In this document: positions 29,841-38,085 of the stretch, piece after piece
How positions within the stretch are numbered: the stretch's first letter is position 1
Layout: the number at the start of each line of letters is the position of its first letter
Source of the DNA: Lichenibacterium dinghuense
GTDB lineage: Bacteria; Pseudomonadota; Alphaproteobacteria; Rhizobiales; Beijerinckiaceae
Direction of reading: 5' to 3'
Length of the DNA: 64,000 bases
Assembly: GCF_021730615.1 (NCBI RefSeq)
Contig: NZ_JAJLMN010000004.1
Span: forward strand, 1-64,000
Translations under genes and position numbers: made by a program
Notes under the pieces: generated by a model
What the model saw: only the letters and a program-made list of their open reading frames with translations
Told to the model about the DNA's origin: nothing
Database searches by the model: none

Positions 29841-30838
29841 GACATTCGGCCTGCGGTGTCGCCGGCGTCACGCTCCTGCGCAGGCCCGGCGCGGCGACCT
29901 CGTTGCAAGTGCAGCGGGGGCAGGCCGACGATGTCGTAGGTTGCGGACGCGATGCCGATGCCGGCACGGTCCAGCTCGCCTATGATGTGGCGCGTCATGG
30001 CGTCCTTGGCTCCGCGGATCTCGTGCGTGCCGACGATGAAGCGCACGGTCAGCTCCATCCAATTATCGGTGATGCGCCAGAAGACGCGCGGCTCCAGCTC
30101 GATCGGCTCCACCCCGAAGCTGCGTTGGAGGTGCTCCTTGGCGCTGGCCGCCATCGTGTCGGGGTCGGCGGCGTGGCAGCGCGCTGCCTCGATCAGGGTG
30201 CGCTCCACGAAACCGCGGTCCGCCTGATACGTGATGGGGATCATCATCTCTTCCCAGATGAAGGGGAAGTCACGGCTGTAGTTGTAGACCGGTTCGGAGA
30301 AGATTTGACTGTTCGACACCGTCACGATGCGGCCGGTGAACTGCCGGCTGCGCACCCACATGGCGGGATCGGCGCCCTGCACGGAGGGTGGCTGGCCCAT
30401 CTCCATGATGGTGGTCTGAATGAACCCGAGCCGCATGACGTCCCCGCGCACGCCGCCCATCGATATGCGGTCGCCGACCGTGAAGGTGTTGCCGCGCAGG
30501 ATCACGAGATAGCCGGCCAGCGAGGTTATGACCTGCTGGAGCGCGAAGGCGACGCCGGCCGACACCAGCCCGAACGCTGTGGCGAGGCGCGTGGGATCGT
30601 TGAACCAGATCGACAGGAGACCCAGCACCAGCACCACGGCGGCGAGAAGGCTGATGCCCTGACGCGACCAGAAGCGGAGCTGCGCAGTGGCATCGCGGCT
30701 CCGGCCGGCGAAGCGACCCACTAGCGCCCGCAGACCGATGCGGACGCCCACCACTACGACGATGAAGACAATCGAAAGCACGAGCTTGCGCCCGTTCTCG
30801 GCGTTGACCCCGACCCAGTCGATTCCGAGAAAATGCAC
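29837..30838 (-). CDS. MscS-family mechanosensitive channel
   Basis: 333 residues from GTG 30838, chosen because CAGGAGGCATC lies just upstream; the longer frame to 30967 lacks a site. N-terminal helices (KLVLSIVFIVVVVGVRIGLRALVG; ISLLAAVVLVLGLLSIWF) lead to the pore-type helix LATAFGLVSAGVAFALQQVITSLAGYLVIL and the beta domain NTFTVGDRISMGGVRGDVMRLGFIQTTIMEMG, the MscS signature. Releases solutes on hypo-osmotic shock. Its stop overlaps the DUF2254 start. Confidence 0.9.
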   Translation of the reverse strand: MHFLGIDWVGVNAENGRKLVLSIVFIVVVVGVRIGLRALVGRFAGRSRDATAQLRFWSRQGISLLAAVVLVLGLLSIWFNDPTRLATAFGLVSAGVAFALQQVITSLAGYLVILRGNTFTVGDRISMGGVRGDVMRLGFIQTTIMEMGQPPSVQGADPAMWVRSRQFTGRIVTVSNSQIFSEPVYNYSRDFPFIWEEMMIPITYQADRGFVERTLIEAARCHAADPDTMAASAKEHLQRSFGVEPIELEPRVFWRITDNWMELTVRFIVGTHEIRGAKDAMTRHIIGELDRAGIGIASATYDIVGLPPLHLQRGRRAGPAQERDAGDTAGRMS

Positions 30839-31030
30839 GATGCCTCCTGATGGCCTGCGAAGGCCTTCAACCCGCCTGCCGATCACTAGGTTCGGACCTT
30901 CAGCCGTCTTCGCTCGTTCCTGGCTTCCGGCCACGTTCCAAGAGAAGGTCGGGCCGCTCAGCCTCATGGTGAGCTGCCGGCTTTCGGATGGAACTCACCC
31001 CGAAGGATATGGAGCCGGGTGGTAAGGGGT

Positions 31031-31360
31031 TCAGCTCATCGCGGTGCAGGAGGACGCGCAAGCGCGGCAGGCCTTCACGCACTCGTCCATGTCGCCGACC
31101 TTTTCGCAGCTCTCGGCGCATTTGGTGGCGATCTCGGCGCACTCCGGTGCGAGGTGCTTGGCGTGGGGCGAGCCCAGGATCATCAGGTGAGCGTGGGTGC
31201 GGCACACCTCGGCGCAGGCCAGCATGAGCCGGAAGTGGTCGTGCTCGACATGCGGGCCGCCGACTTTGAGGCAGTGGTTCGAGGCCATACCGAGACAGGT
31301 GCTGTAGCACTTGAGGCAGGTCTCGACGCACTTCTGGGTTTCGGCTGACAGCATCTGCAT
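31031..31360 (-). CDS. Four-helix-bundle copper-storage protein (Csp3/DUF326-like)
   Basis: 109 residues from ATG 31360 (GGAGAG upstream). It has about 13 Cys in C-x3-C and C-x6-C spacing (KCVETCLKCYSTCLGMASNHC; CAEVCRTHAHL; CAEIATKCAESC; CVKACRACASSC), the pattern of Csp proteins that store Cu(I) inside a four-helix bundle. No signal peptide is seen, which fits the cytosolic Csp3 class. Relevant to the CopA/CopB pair 19 kb away. Confidence 0.85.
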   Translation of the reverse strand: MQMLSAETQKCVETCLKCYSTCLGMASNHCLKVGGPHVEHDHFRLMLACAEVCRTHAHLMILGSPHAKHLAPECAEIATKCAESCEKVGDMDECVKACRACASSCTAMS

Positions 31361-31581
31361 CACGCTCTCCGCGGGTTTTTGGACGACCTGACCTCCGGCA
31401 ATGAGCGGAGACGGGAGCGGGTTCAGACCAGCTCCGCCAGCCGCCCCAGCGCCGCCCCGACCCGCTCCACCTCGCACCGCGATGGTGCCAGTCGCGCTGG
31501 ATCGGCGCCACGGGTTCAGAGCCTGCCCGTTTATTAACGAATCGGGAGGACGCTGGTCGGAGCGGCAGGAGCGAGGTTCAG

Positions 31582-31719
31582 ATGAACAGTAGAGCGCAGG
31601 CCCGGGTCGAAGCCGACCATACGCCGTTCGCGGCGCCGACATGGGTTCAGACCCTCATGGCGCTGGCCAGCGTTGCGCTCCTGATCGGCCCGACGCTCGG
31701 AGTGCTCTGGCCGCGGTAG
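31582..31719 (+). CDS. 45-residue single-span membrane protein
   Basis: ATG 31582 (GAGCGAGGTTCAG upstream) to TAG 31719. A polar N terminus is followed by one membrane helix (TLMALASVALLIGPTLGVLW) and PR. Divergent from the Csp gene. Too short for usual gene callers; unknown role. Confidence 0.45.
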   Translation: MNSRAQARVEADHTPFAAPTWVQTLMALASVALLIGPTLGVLWPR

Positions 31720-31834
31720 GGTCAGCCCCCGCGCAAGCTCACCGTGTCGGAGTGCTGGGGTCAGCGGTCTTAGGTAGCAAGCTCACCTAAACCCATCTGC
31801 CCCGGCCGGAACGGATCGGCGATGATGCCGAGCC

Positions 31835-32263
31835 ATGTCCCAGCCTCTCATCGTCACCCAACTCCTCCTCAAGCGAGCGGAGATCGAAGCCCAGATCAAG
31901 AGCCTTGAGGACCGCCTCGGCCAGGCTCGGGCCGATCTCCTCCACATCGCCGCGACGGTCCGCCTGTTCGATCCCACGGCCATAGACAGGCCCGCTACGG
32001 TCTACCACGGCGCCGCGAAGGCCATGCGTCGGTCGGACGTGTTCGCGCTGTGCAAAGCGGCCCTGGAAGCCTCTCCCGAGCCCCTGTGCACCCGCCAGCT
32101 CGCTCGGCACGTCATCACGGCCGAGGGCTGGGATCAGGACGACACCCGCCTCCGCCTCACGGTCTCGCACAAGGTCGGCGCCACGATGAAGCGCATGTCG
32201 CTGCGCGGGGCCGTGCGGAAGGTGGGCGAGCGGCAGAAGGCGAGCGTGTGGCGACTGGCGTAG
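31835..32263 (+). CDS. Coiled-coil plus winged-helix hypothetical protein
   Basis: 142 residues from ATG 31835. N-terminal coiled coil (LLLKRAEIEAQIKSLEDRLGQARADLLHIAATVRLFDP), then a winged-helix-like C terminus (SDVFALCKAALEASPEPLCTRQLARHVITAEGWDQDD; GATMKRMSLRGAVRKVGERQKASVWRLA). A recurrent family in Methylobacterium-type genomes. Fragments of it occur at 35,575-35,667 and 36,655. The IS66 element inserted exactly at its stop codon (TAG 32261-32263, duplication 32263-32270), leaving it intact. Confidence 0.65.
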   Translation: MSQPLIVTQLLLKRAEIEAQIKSLEDRLGQARADLLHIAATVRLFDPTAIDRPATVYHGAAKAMRRSDVFALCKAALEASPEPLCTRQLARHVITAEGWDQDDTRLRLTVSHKVGATMKRMSLRGAVRKVGERQKASVWRLA

Positions 32264-32332
32264 TTATGTCGTAAGCGGGTTGCCGAGCCCACGTTGCGTG
32301 GGGCTGCCTGGTGAGGCAGGGCGCCGGACGGC

Positions 32333-33865
32333 TCAGGCGGCCGCCTTGAGCCCCGGGATGGTCGGGTAGGCCCAGGGCAGGAGCTCGTCGAGCCTGCTCT
32401 GGGGATGGCCGCCCACGATGCGGGTGATCACGTCGCAGAGGTAGGCCTGCGGGTCCACGCCGTTCAGCTTGCAGGTTTCCACGAGCGACGCGATCGTCGC
32501 CCAGGTTTGGCCGCCCCGATCCGAACCGGCGAAGAGGGCGTTCTTGCGGGTGAGGGCGAGGGGCCTGATCGAGCGCTCCACTGTGTTGGAGTCCATCTCC
32601 ACCCGGCCGTCGTCCACGTAGAGCGTCAGCCCGTCCCAGCGCGAGGTCGCGTAGCGGATCGCCACGGCGAGCGTGCTCTTCTGGCTGAGAAGGGCCAGCT
32701 TGTCGCGCAGGAAGAGGTCGAGCTTCACCAACAGCGGCCGGCTGCGCTCCTGCCGCGCCTGGCGGCGGGCCTCGGCCGGGAGCCTGGCGATCTCGCCTTC
32801 GATCCGATACAGCGCCGCGATGCGCTCGAGCACCTCGGCGGCGATCGGCGACGCGCCCTTGGCGGCGAGGTCGATGAACCCTCGCCGCACATGGGCCCAA
32901 CAGAAGGCGAGCTTCACCCGGTCGCCCTTCGTCAGGGCGCGGTAGCCCTCATAGCCGTCCACCTGCAGCACGCCCGTGAAGCCGGCGAGATATGCCATGG
33001 GCCGCTCGGCCTTGCGGTCGGGGGCGTAGACGTAGGCCACCGCCGGCGGATCGGCGCCGCCCCAGGGGCGATCGTCGCGCGCATAGGCCCACAGCTGCCC
33101 GGTCTTCGTGCGCCCACGGCCGGGGTCGAGCACCGGCGCGGTCGTCTCGTCGGCGAACAGCTTCGTCGACGCCTTCAGGTGGTCGAGCAGCCGCCCGTGC
33201 ACGGGTTCGAGCAGCAGCGCCGCGCGCCCCACCCAGTCGGCCAAGGTGGAGCGGTCCAGGAGGACACCCTGCCGGGTGAAGATCTGCGCCTGCCGGTACA
33301 GCGGCAGGTGGTCCGCGTATTTCGACACGAGCACCTGCGCCACGGTGGCGTCGGTGGGCAGCCCGCCCTCGATCAGCCGCGCCGGTGCGGGCGCCTGGAC
33401 CACGCCGTCCGTGCAGGCCCGGCAGGCGTATTTCGGCCGGCGCACCACCAGCACCCGGAACTGCGCCGGCACCACGTCGAGCCGCTCGGACACGTCCTCG
33501 CCGATGCGATGCAGCGGGGCCGAGCAGCACGGGCAGCTGTCGTCGGCGATGTCCACCACGGTGTCGATCCGCTGCAGGTGGGCCGGCAGAGAGCCCCGGT
33601 TGGCCCGGCGCTTGGCGACGCGGGCGGCGCGCACGGTCGGAGCCGCCGCCTCGGCGATGGCCTCGTCGGCCGCCTCGGCCTGCTCGGCTTCCTCCAGCCC
33701 GAGCTGGAGCTGATCGAGAGGCAGGCTTTCCGCCCGGCGGCCGAAGCGGTGGCGCTGGAGTTCGCGGATGATCTTGCGCAGCCGCTCGTTCTCGGCCCGC
33801 TCGGCCGCCAGCATGGCCTGTAGGGCAGCGGGGTCGTCGGAGGGGGCGGGCTCGCTCGGGATCAC
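32333..33865 (-). CDS. tnpC: IS66 transposase TnpC
   Basis: 510 residues. N-terminal leucine-zipper-like helix (ALQAMLAAERAENERLRKIIRELQRHRFGRRAESL), zinc-binding CPCCSAPLHRIGEDVSERLDVVPAQF and YACRAC, then the DDE core (STKLFADETTAPVLDPGRGRTKTGQLWAYARDD with D; LQVDGYEGYRAL with D; DNTVERSIRPLAL-type SNTVERSIRPLALTRKNALFAGSDRGG with E). Ends LDELLPWAYPTI. Full length, no frameshift seen, so probably active. Confidence 0.95.
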   Translation of the reverse strand: MIPSEPAPSDDPAALQAMLAAERAENERLRKIIRELQRHRFGRRAESLPLDQLQLGLEEAEQAEAADEAIAEAAAPTVRAARVAKRRANRGSLPAHLQRIDTVVDIADDSCPCCSAPLHRIGEDVSERLDVVPAQFRVLVVRRPKYACRACTDGVVQAPAPARLIEGGLPTDATVAQVLVSKYADHLPLYRQAQIFTRQGVLLDRSTLADWVGRAALLLEPVHGRLLDHLKASTKLFADETTAPVLDPGRGRTKTGQLWAYARDDRPWGGADPPAVAYVYAPDRKAERPMAYLAGFTGVLQVDGYEGYRALTKGDRVKLAFCWAHVRRGFIDLAAKGASPIAAEVLERIAALYRIEGEIARLPAEARRQARQERSRPLLVKLDLFLRDKLALLSQKSTLAVAIRYATSRWDGLTLYVDDGRVEMDSNTVERSIRPLALTRKNALFAGSDRGGQTWATIASLVETCKLNGVDPQAYLCDVITRIVGGHPQSRLDELLPWAYPTIPGLKAAA

Positions 33866-33919
33866 AGAGGGATCAGATCACACCCGAGCCCCGCGCGCGA
33901 CGCCTTCGCCTGTTCTCGC

Positions 33920-34276
33920 CTAACCGGCCAGCCGCGGCACGGCCACCTCACGCGACACGTGCACGCGCCGCCAGTCGAGCCCGTCGACGAGCGCCGCCAT
34001 CTCGGCGGCGGTCAACCGGACGGCACCATCGCCCGGCTTCGGCCAGCGGAACGCGCCCGCCTCCAGCCTTTTCGCCACCAGCACCACGCCAGTGCCGTCG
34101 AAGAACAGGAGCTTGAGCCGGTCCGCCCGTTTCGAGCGGAAGGCGAACACCGTACCGCAGAACGGGTCGGCGCCCAGCTGTTCGCGCACCACCATGGCGA
34201 GGCCATCCATGCCCTTGCGGAAGTCCACCGGCCGCGTGGCTAGCATGACGCGCACTGCGCCCGAGGGGCCGATCAA
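33920..34276 (-). CDS. tnpB: IS66 accessory protein TnpB
   Basis: 118 residues from ATG 34276, overlapping the tnpA stop. VMLATRPVDFRKGMDGLAMVVREQLGADPFCGTVFAFRSKRADRLKLLFFDGTG is the highly conserved TnpB ('Orf2') sequence required for IS66 transposition. Function otherwise unclear. Confidence 0.95.
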   Translation of the reverse strand: MIGPSGAVRVMLATRPVDFRKGMDGLAMVVREQLGADPFCGTVFAFRSKRADRLKLLFFDGTGVVLVAKRLEAGAFRWPKPGDGAVRLTAAEMAALVDGLDWRRVHVSREVAVPRLAG

Positions 34277-34758
34277 GAGCCGGCCTTGAGCGCGCCGATC
34301 ACCGCCGCGATCACGCCGGCGTCGGCGTCCCGGCCCACCCGCACCACGACGCCGTCGATCTCCACCTCGATGCTCGCCTCCTCGGTCCGCATCCGGCGCC
34401 TGCGCGGCTTCGGGCCAGTGGGCGCCTCATCACGGGGCGGCGCCTCGGGCTCGGAGGCCACGATGACGGGCACGAACAGCGGTCGCTCGGCGGGCAGAGA
34501 CGAAGATGGCCCGAGGCGAGCCAGTCGGCGCCAGCCGAACAGCTGCTGGGACGTCAGGCCGTGACGGCGCGCGACCCCGCAGACCGAGGTCCCGTCCGCG
34601 TAGCTTTCGTCGACGATCGCAGCTTTCTCGGCCGCGGTGAAACGGCGTCGGCGCCCTCCGCCGGTGAACACGTCGAAGCGCTGCGGCCCCTCCGACACGT
34701 GCATGTGCTCAGGTATAGACATGGATCGAAGCCTCCTGCGGCCTCGATCATCGATCAC
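34273..34758 (-). CDS. tnpA: IS66 accessory protein TnpA
   Basis: Up to 161 residues; ATG 34722 (MSIPEHMHVSEG) is an alternative start. The HTH RRRFTAAEKAAIVDESYADGTSVCGVARRHGLTSQQLFGWRRL is the TnpA family DNA-binding domain. The C-terminal part is basic then acidic (RRRRMRTEEASIEVEIDGVVVRVGRDADAGVIAAVI). Confidence 0.9.
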   Translation of the reverse strand: MIDDRGRRRLRSMSIPEHMHVSEGPQRFDVFTGGGRRRRFTAAEKAAIVDESYADGTSVCGVARRHGLTSQQLFGWRRLARLGPSSSLPAERPLFVPVIVASEPEAPPRDEAPTGPKPRRRRMRTEEASIEVEIDGVVVRVGRDADAGVIAAVIGALKAGS

Positions 34759-34799
34759 CCGGTCAGGCTCCAGAAGGTGGGGCCGGGGCGACGCTTACG

Positions 34800-35054
34800 T
34801 TATGTCAGCGGCTCTGTCCTCTTCACTCGCTCACCTTGCAACTTGAGCCGACAGCGATAGAGCACGTCGCGATTGCCGTCCCTCAGCTCGCACATAAAGC
34901 TACGCTCCTCGCCATCCGGCAGCTCCTCTTCAAGAAGATTGCCCAGGATGGCTTGCGCGTGTTGGCGAGCATCTTCGAAACTATCGAATTCGTCGCCAAA
35001 CTCATCGGTTGAGCAGTTTGGGCCGTCATGCAGGTCGAAGTAGAAGCGGGGCAC
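34800..35054 (-). CDS. DUF6894-family protein, copy 1
   Basis: 84 residues from ATG 35054. MPRFYFDLHDGPNCSTDEFGDEFDSFEDARQHAQAILGNLLEEELPDGEERSFMCELRDGNRDVLYRCRLKL is the standard fold: two N-terminal strands, helix, two C-terminal strands. The stop TAA is formed within the IS66 target duplication, but the pre-insertion sequence gave the same stop. Function of the family is unknown. Convergent with the 31,835 gene before the insertion. Confidence 0.8.
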   Translation of the reverse strand: MPRFYFDLHDGPNCSTDEFGDEFDSFEDARQHAQAILGNLLEEELPDGEERSFMCELRDGNRDVLYRCRLKLQGERVKRTEPLT

Positions 35055-35236
35055 GTTCTCACTCTGCGGCTAGGGGTTGGCGGGTCCTGTCCTTTCAACC
35101 GACAGGACGCCCTAGCGGAGGGTGCGACAAGGTGTCCAAAACAGGTTTTCTGAGCGGGATTTGTCCATAGGGTAGAGTTGCACACAATACTGATGTGCGA
35201 GAGGTTGCACCCGCGACATCACGACAGGGGGCCCCA

Positions 35237-35476
35237 GTGTCCAAGCCTACGCCCGCTCAGATCCGCGCGGCTCGCGGCATGCTCAATTGGTCCATGCTGG
35301 ACCTTGCCAAGGCTGCTGGGGTGTCGATCTCGACGGTAAAGCGGTTTGAGTGCGAGGGAGATCAACCCGTGTCGGCCGATACCGTGGGCATGATGCAGGA
35401 CGCCGCCGAGACGGAGGGCGTGCGCTTCCTAGCCGATGATGGAAACGGGCCAGGGGTGAGGCTGCGAAGGCGATAG
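35237..35476 (+). CDS. XRE-family HTH regulator
   Basis: 79 residues from GTG 35237. TPAQIRAARGMLNWSMLDLAKAAGVSISTVKRFECEGDQPVSADTVGMMQDAAETEGVRFLADDGNGPGVRLR, same compact family as the 18,984-19,229 regulator. Followed by a strong hairpin. No partner gene is obvious; orphan regulators of this kind are numerous in Methylobacterium. Confidence 0.8.
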   Translation: MSKPTPAQIRAARGMLNWSMLDLAKAAGVSISTVKRFECEGDQPVSADTVGMMQDAAETEGVRFLADDGNGPGVRLRRR

Positions 35477-35480
35477 GACC

Positions 35481-35521
35481 ACGGCCCCGCCCACCGTGGG
35501 CACGGGATCGAGCGGGGCCGT
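35481..35521 (+). terminator. Terminator-like hairpin after XRE gene
   Basis: Perfect 10-bp inverted repeat ACGGCCCCGC / GCGGGGCCGT with a nested CCCACCGTGGG hairpin in the loop, 5 bases past the stop. No U-run follows. Confidence 0.5.
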
Positions 35522-35574
35522 GTAGCGCTCCGCCGTCCTACAGGTGAGTGCCATCGCCACAGGACCATGCTGCG

Positions 35575-35667
35575 ATGCCACAATCAATGGTGCGGCGCAA
35601 ATTCGGTGAAGGCGGGCGGGTGCTCAAGGATGGAAAGGGTTCGGGGGCGATGTGGCGGCTGGCGTAG
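35575..35667 (+). pseudogene. C-terminal remnant of the 31,835-type protein
   Basis: 30 codons, MPQSMVRRKFGEGGRVLKDG then KGSGAMWRLA, corresponding to the last part of the 31,835-32,263 protein (ATMKRMSLRGAVRKVGERQKASVWRLA). The rest of the gene is missing. From 35,668 to 35,952 I see nothing convincing. Confidence 0.45.
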
Positions 35668-35952
35668 TCTCTGCCCTCACTCCCACATGAGCAAGGTCAT
35701 CAGGACAGCCGCCACGAGCACGAACCCGACAATCGCAACCGCTTCCAATGTGTCCCTCCCGATACGAGGGCTGAAACACATTTTGTGGTGGCAAGTTCGA
35801 GGTGCGTCGGGACGTCACGCTCCGCCGATTCCCCCCCAAGACCGCTATGGCGCAGTCTGCTCCAATCGCATTATCTATTGTAGGGACGACTGCGGCTCGG
35901 GAGTCGTCGGCCGAGGGGAGCGCGCATATCTCCGAGCGGTGGGAAATCAGGC

Positions 35953-36210
35953 GTGCCCAAGTTCCACTTTTATCTCGTGAGCGCGAACGGCCGGGAGCAT
36001 GTCGGTTCCATCGAACTGCCGAGCCAAAACGATCTCATCCCCGCTGGCCTCAGGATCACAACCAAGATCCTCGCGACCATCGTTGGACGGCATTCGGAGC
36101 AAGGTGGGCTGATGGTGCAGTCCGTGGATGAGGCTGGATCTGTAGTTTACAACTTCGACGTCTCGCGAGGTGCGAGGGACAGCGACAGCCCGCGAGGCAA
36201 TCTGCACTGA
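35953..36210 (+). CDS. DUF6894-family protein, divergent copy 2
   Basis: 85 residues from ATG 35953. MPKFHFYLVSANGREHVGSIELPSQNDLIPAGLRITTKILATIVGRHSEQGGLMVQSVDEAGSVVYNFDV keeps the strand-helix-strand plan and the 'V-DE-G-VVY-F' ending of DUF6894 but is the most divergent of the five copies. The tail SRGARDSDSPRGNLH is extra. Confidence 0.6.
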   Translation: MPKFHFYLVSANGREHVGSIELPSQNDLIPAGLRITTKILATIVGRHSEQGGLMVQSVDEAGSVVYNFDVSRGARDSDSPRGNLH

Positions 36211-36422
36211 GGCGAAGACCGCAGCCCCGGCGCAAAGGCGAACGCCGAGGCCGCGGGACGGGCGAGGATCGCCACGACAGGAAGGACGATGCGGGAGCAA
36301 GACACCGGGGCGCAAGGCTCTCTACAGCGCTTAGAAGGCCGACGCCCGGCGCCATGGACCACCACGCCAGCTTAACATAAGTTCAGCATGCGACCGTCTG
36401 ACACAGATCCGTGGAGCGCGTC

Positions 36423-36596
36423 ATGCTGCCTTCTCCCGTTACGCCCCCGTCGTCGCCTGTCTCAGACAGCCAAGCCCTGATCGCGGCGGCTTGGCGCCAA
36501 CTGGCGGAAACCGGGCGCTCGCTTCAATCTATGAATTCCAACATCGCCGATAGCCGCCGCAGGCTGGCGGAGTCCTATCGCCTGCTCAGACCGTGA
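36423..36596 (+). CDS. Small helical protein (SRRRLAES type)
   Basis: 57 residues from ATG 36423. A Pro/Ser-rich start, then helical ALIAAAWRQLAETGRSLQSM and IADSRRRLAESYRLLRP. Resembles the 39,104 product in its heptad-like 'I..SRRLIA.A...L' helix. Unknown. Confidence 0.45.
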   Translation: MLPSPVTPPSSPVSDSQALIAAAWRQLAETGRSLQSMNSNIADSRRRLAESYRLLRP

Positions 36597-36654
36597 TGGC
36601 TGCGCTCCCCGGCGAGGCGAGGCGTCGAGGGCTGAATGACGGGCGTGAGTCGGG

Positions 36655-36678
36655 GAGCGGCAGAAGGCGAGCGTGTGG
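36655..36678 (+). pseudogene. Short remnant identical to the 31,835 gene
   Basis: GAGCGGCAGAAGGCGAGCGT and the next four bases match 32228-32251 exactly over 24 bp, encoding GERQKASVW. Nothing else of the gene remains. The rest of 36,597-36,876 has no supported gene and becomes AT-rich. Confidence 0.45.
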
Positions 36679-36876
36679 CCGCATTCCTGGCGCGTGGGCA
36701 AGAGCTGTGGAGTCGTGCAAAAGGATGCGGGGCTGGTATGGATGCAACGTGCCTGTGAGCGTCGTTATGGAATTTTCATATCATGCGATCGACAAGAATC
36801 CCATTTGTGATTCGAAATCAGTAACAATATAGGCAGTATTTAGCTGTATTAGAGCTCCACTCACTGAATTATATTA

Positions 36877-37930
36877 GAGCTGCTGCCGCTCAGGTTGGCT
36901 CGGGCGAGGTAGCGCAGGGGGCGGTGCTGTGATTCGGTGGTGGCCGGATCACGGAGAAGACCGATGCCCCGAGCTTTGTCGCTGGACCTGCGCGAGCGGG
37001 TGATTGCCGCCATCGAGGAGGGCGCGTCCTGCCGCGAGGCGGCGGAGCGCTTCAGCGTCGGGGTGGCGACGGCCATCCGGTGGCGCGCACGCTTCCGGGC
37101 CGAGGGCGAGATCGCGGCCAAGCCGATGGGTGGGGACCGGCACTCCCACCGAACTGAGGCCCATTCGGCCGCCATCCTGAAGGCCTACGAGGCGCGCCCG
37201 CAGATCTATCTGCGCGAGGTGAGGGACGTGCTGGGGGAAAGCGGCGCGACGGCAAGCCTGAGCGGGCTGTCCCGCTTCTTCCGGCGTCACGGCATCACCC
37301 GTAAAAAGGGGATCTGCACGCCGCCGAACAGGACAGGCCCGACGTGATGGAGGCACGCGAGGCCGGTTCGAGGGCAACTCGACATCGACCCTGATCGCGT
37401 CGTGTTCCTGGACGAGACCGCCACCGCCACCAACATGGAGCGGCGTTACGGGCGGGCTCCGCGGGGCGAGCGCTGCCGCATCGCGGTGCCCCACGGCCAC
37501 TACAAGACCACCACCGTCACGGCCGCCCTGCGGGCGAGCGGTCCCTTCGCGATCGACCTCATGGACGGGGCCACAAACGGGACGCGGTTCCTATGCTACG
37601 TCACCGGCACGCTCGTGCCCGCGCTCAAACCAGGTGACACGGTCGTCATGGACAACCTCGCGGCCCACAAGGTGACCGGCGTCCGGCAGGCCATCAAAGC
37701 GGCGGGGGCGAAGCTGCTCTACCTTCCGGCCTACAGCCCGGACTTCAACCCGATCGAGCAAGCCTTCGCAAAGCTGAAGGCCCTGCTGCGCACCGCGGCG
37801 GCCCGCACTGTCCCCGACCTGTGGGCTGCCATCCGCGACGCCTTCACGCGCTTCAGACCCGATGAGTGCCGAAACTACCTCGCTGCAGCAGGCTACGATG
37901 CCTATGACCCAACCTGAGCGGCAACAGCTC
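36877..37930. mobile_element. IS630-family insertion sequence
   Basis: 1,054 bp bounded by 22-bp inverted repeats with one mismatch (GAGCTGCTGCCGCTCAGGTT at left, GAGCTGTTGCCGCTCAGGTT at right when reversed) and by TA on each side (36875-36876, 37931-37932), the TA target duplication of IS630/mariner elements. Confidence 0.9.
36964..37917 (+). pseudogene. IS630 transposase, frameshifted
   Basis: The N-terminal half from ATG 36964 (LSLDLRERVIAAIEEGASCREAAERFSVGVATAIRWRARF, HTH) runs to a TGA at 37345-37347. The DDE half resumes near 37,380 (RVVFLDETATATNM; GDTVVMDNLAAHK; LYLPAYSPDFNPIEQAFAKLK). Between about 37,310 and 37,375 the coding sequence is in another frame (AAEQDRPDVMEAREA), so two frameshifts, plus a lost Trp codon, interrupt it. 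Likely inactive. Confidence 0.85.
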
Positions 37931-38015
37931 TAGCGCGCAGATCCGCGAGCACGACCTCATAGGGGTCGCAAGACAAAGACATTGCCGCCTCCAAAGGAAG
38001 GTGATACGACAGTGC

Positions 38016-38085
38016 CACGCCGCAGGTGCGAGGCCTGCGACGTGGCGTGCTGAGGACCGAAGGACATCAGGGGCGAAAGCCCCCT
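38016..38085. ncRNA. Candidate small structured RNA
   Basis: Within the 635-base gene-free stretch 37,932-38,565. A bulged stem CACGCCGCAGG / CCTGCGACGTGGCGTG (38016-38049) is followed by AGGGGC-GAAA-GCCCCT (38069-38085), a GNRA-capped hairpin. CCTCC motifs occur before (37989-37993) and after, as in alphaproteobacterial sRNAs with anti-Shine-Dalgarno loops. No protein-coding frame is convincing in the stretch. Confidence 0.35.

Larger units (their letters stand above)
32271..34798. mobile_element. IS66-family insertion sequence, complete
   Basis: 2,528 bp bounded by GTAAGCG...CGCTTAC terminal inverted repeats (GTAAGCGGGTTGCCGAGCCC at left, GTAAGCGTCGCCCCGGCCCC at right when reversed). A perfect 8-bp target duplication GTTATGTC lies at 32263-32270 and 34799-34806. 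Carries tnpA, tnpB and tnpC in the usual order on the minus strand. Intact genes and perfect duplication imply recent transposition. Confidence 0.95.

Noticed and set aside
36593-36832. 79-codon frame on the + strand
   Set aside because: No ribosome site or family; it includes a relic of the 31,835 gene in the wrong context.
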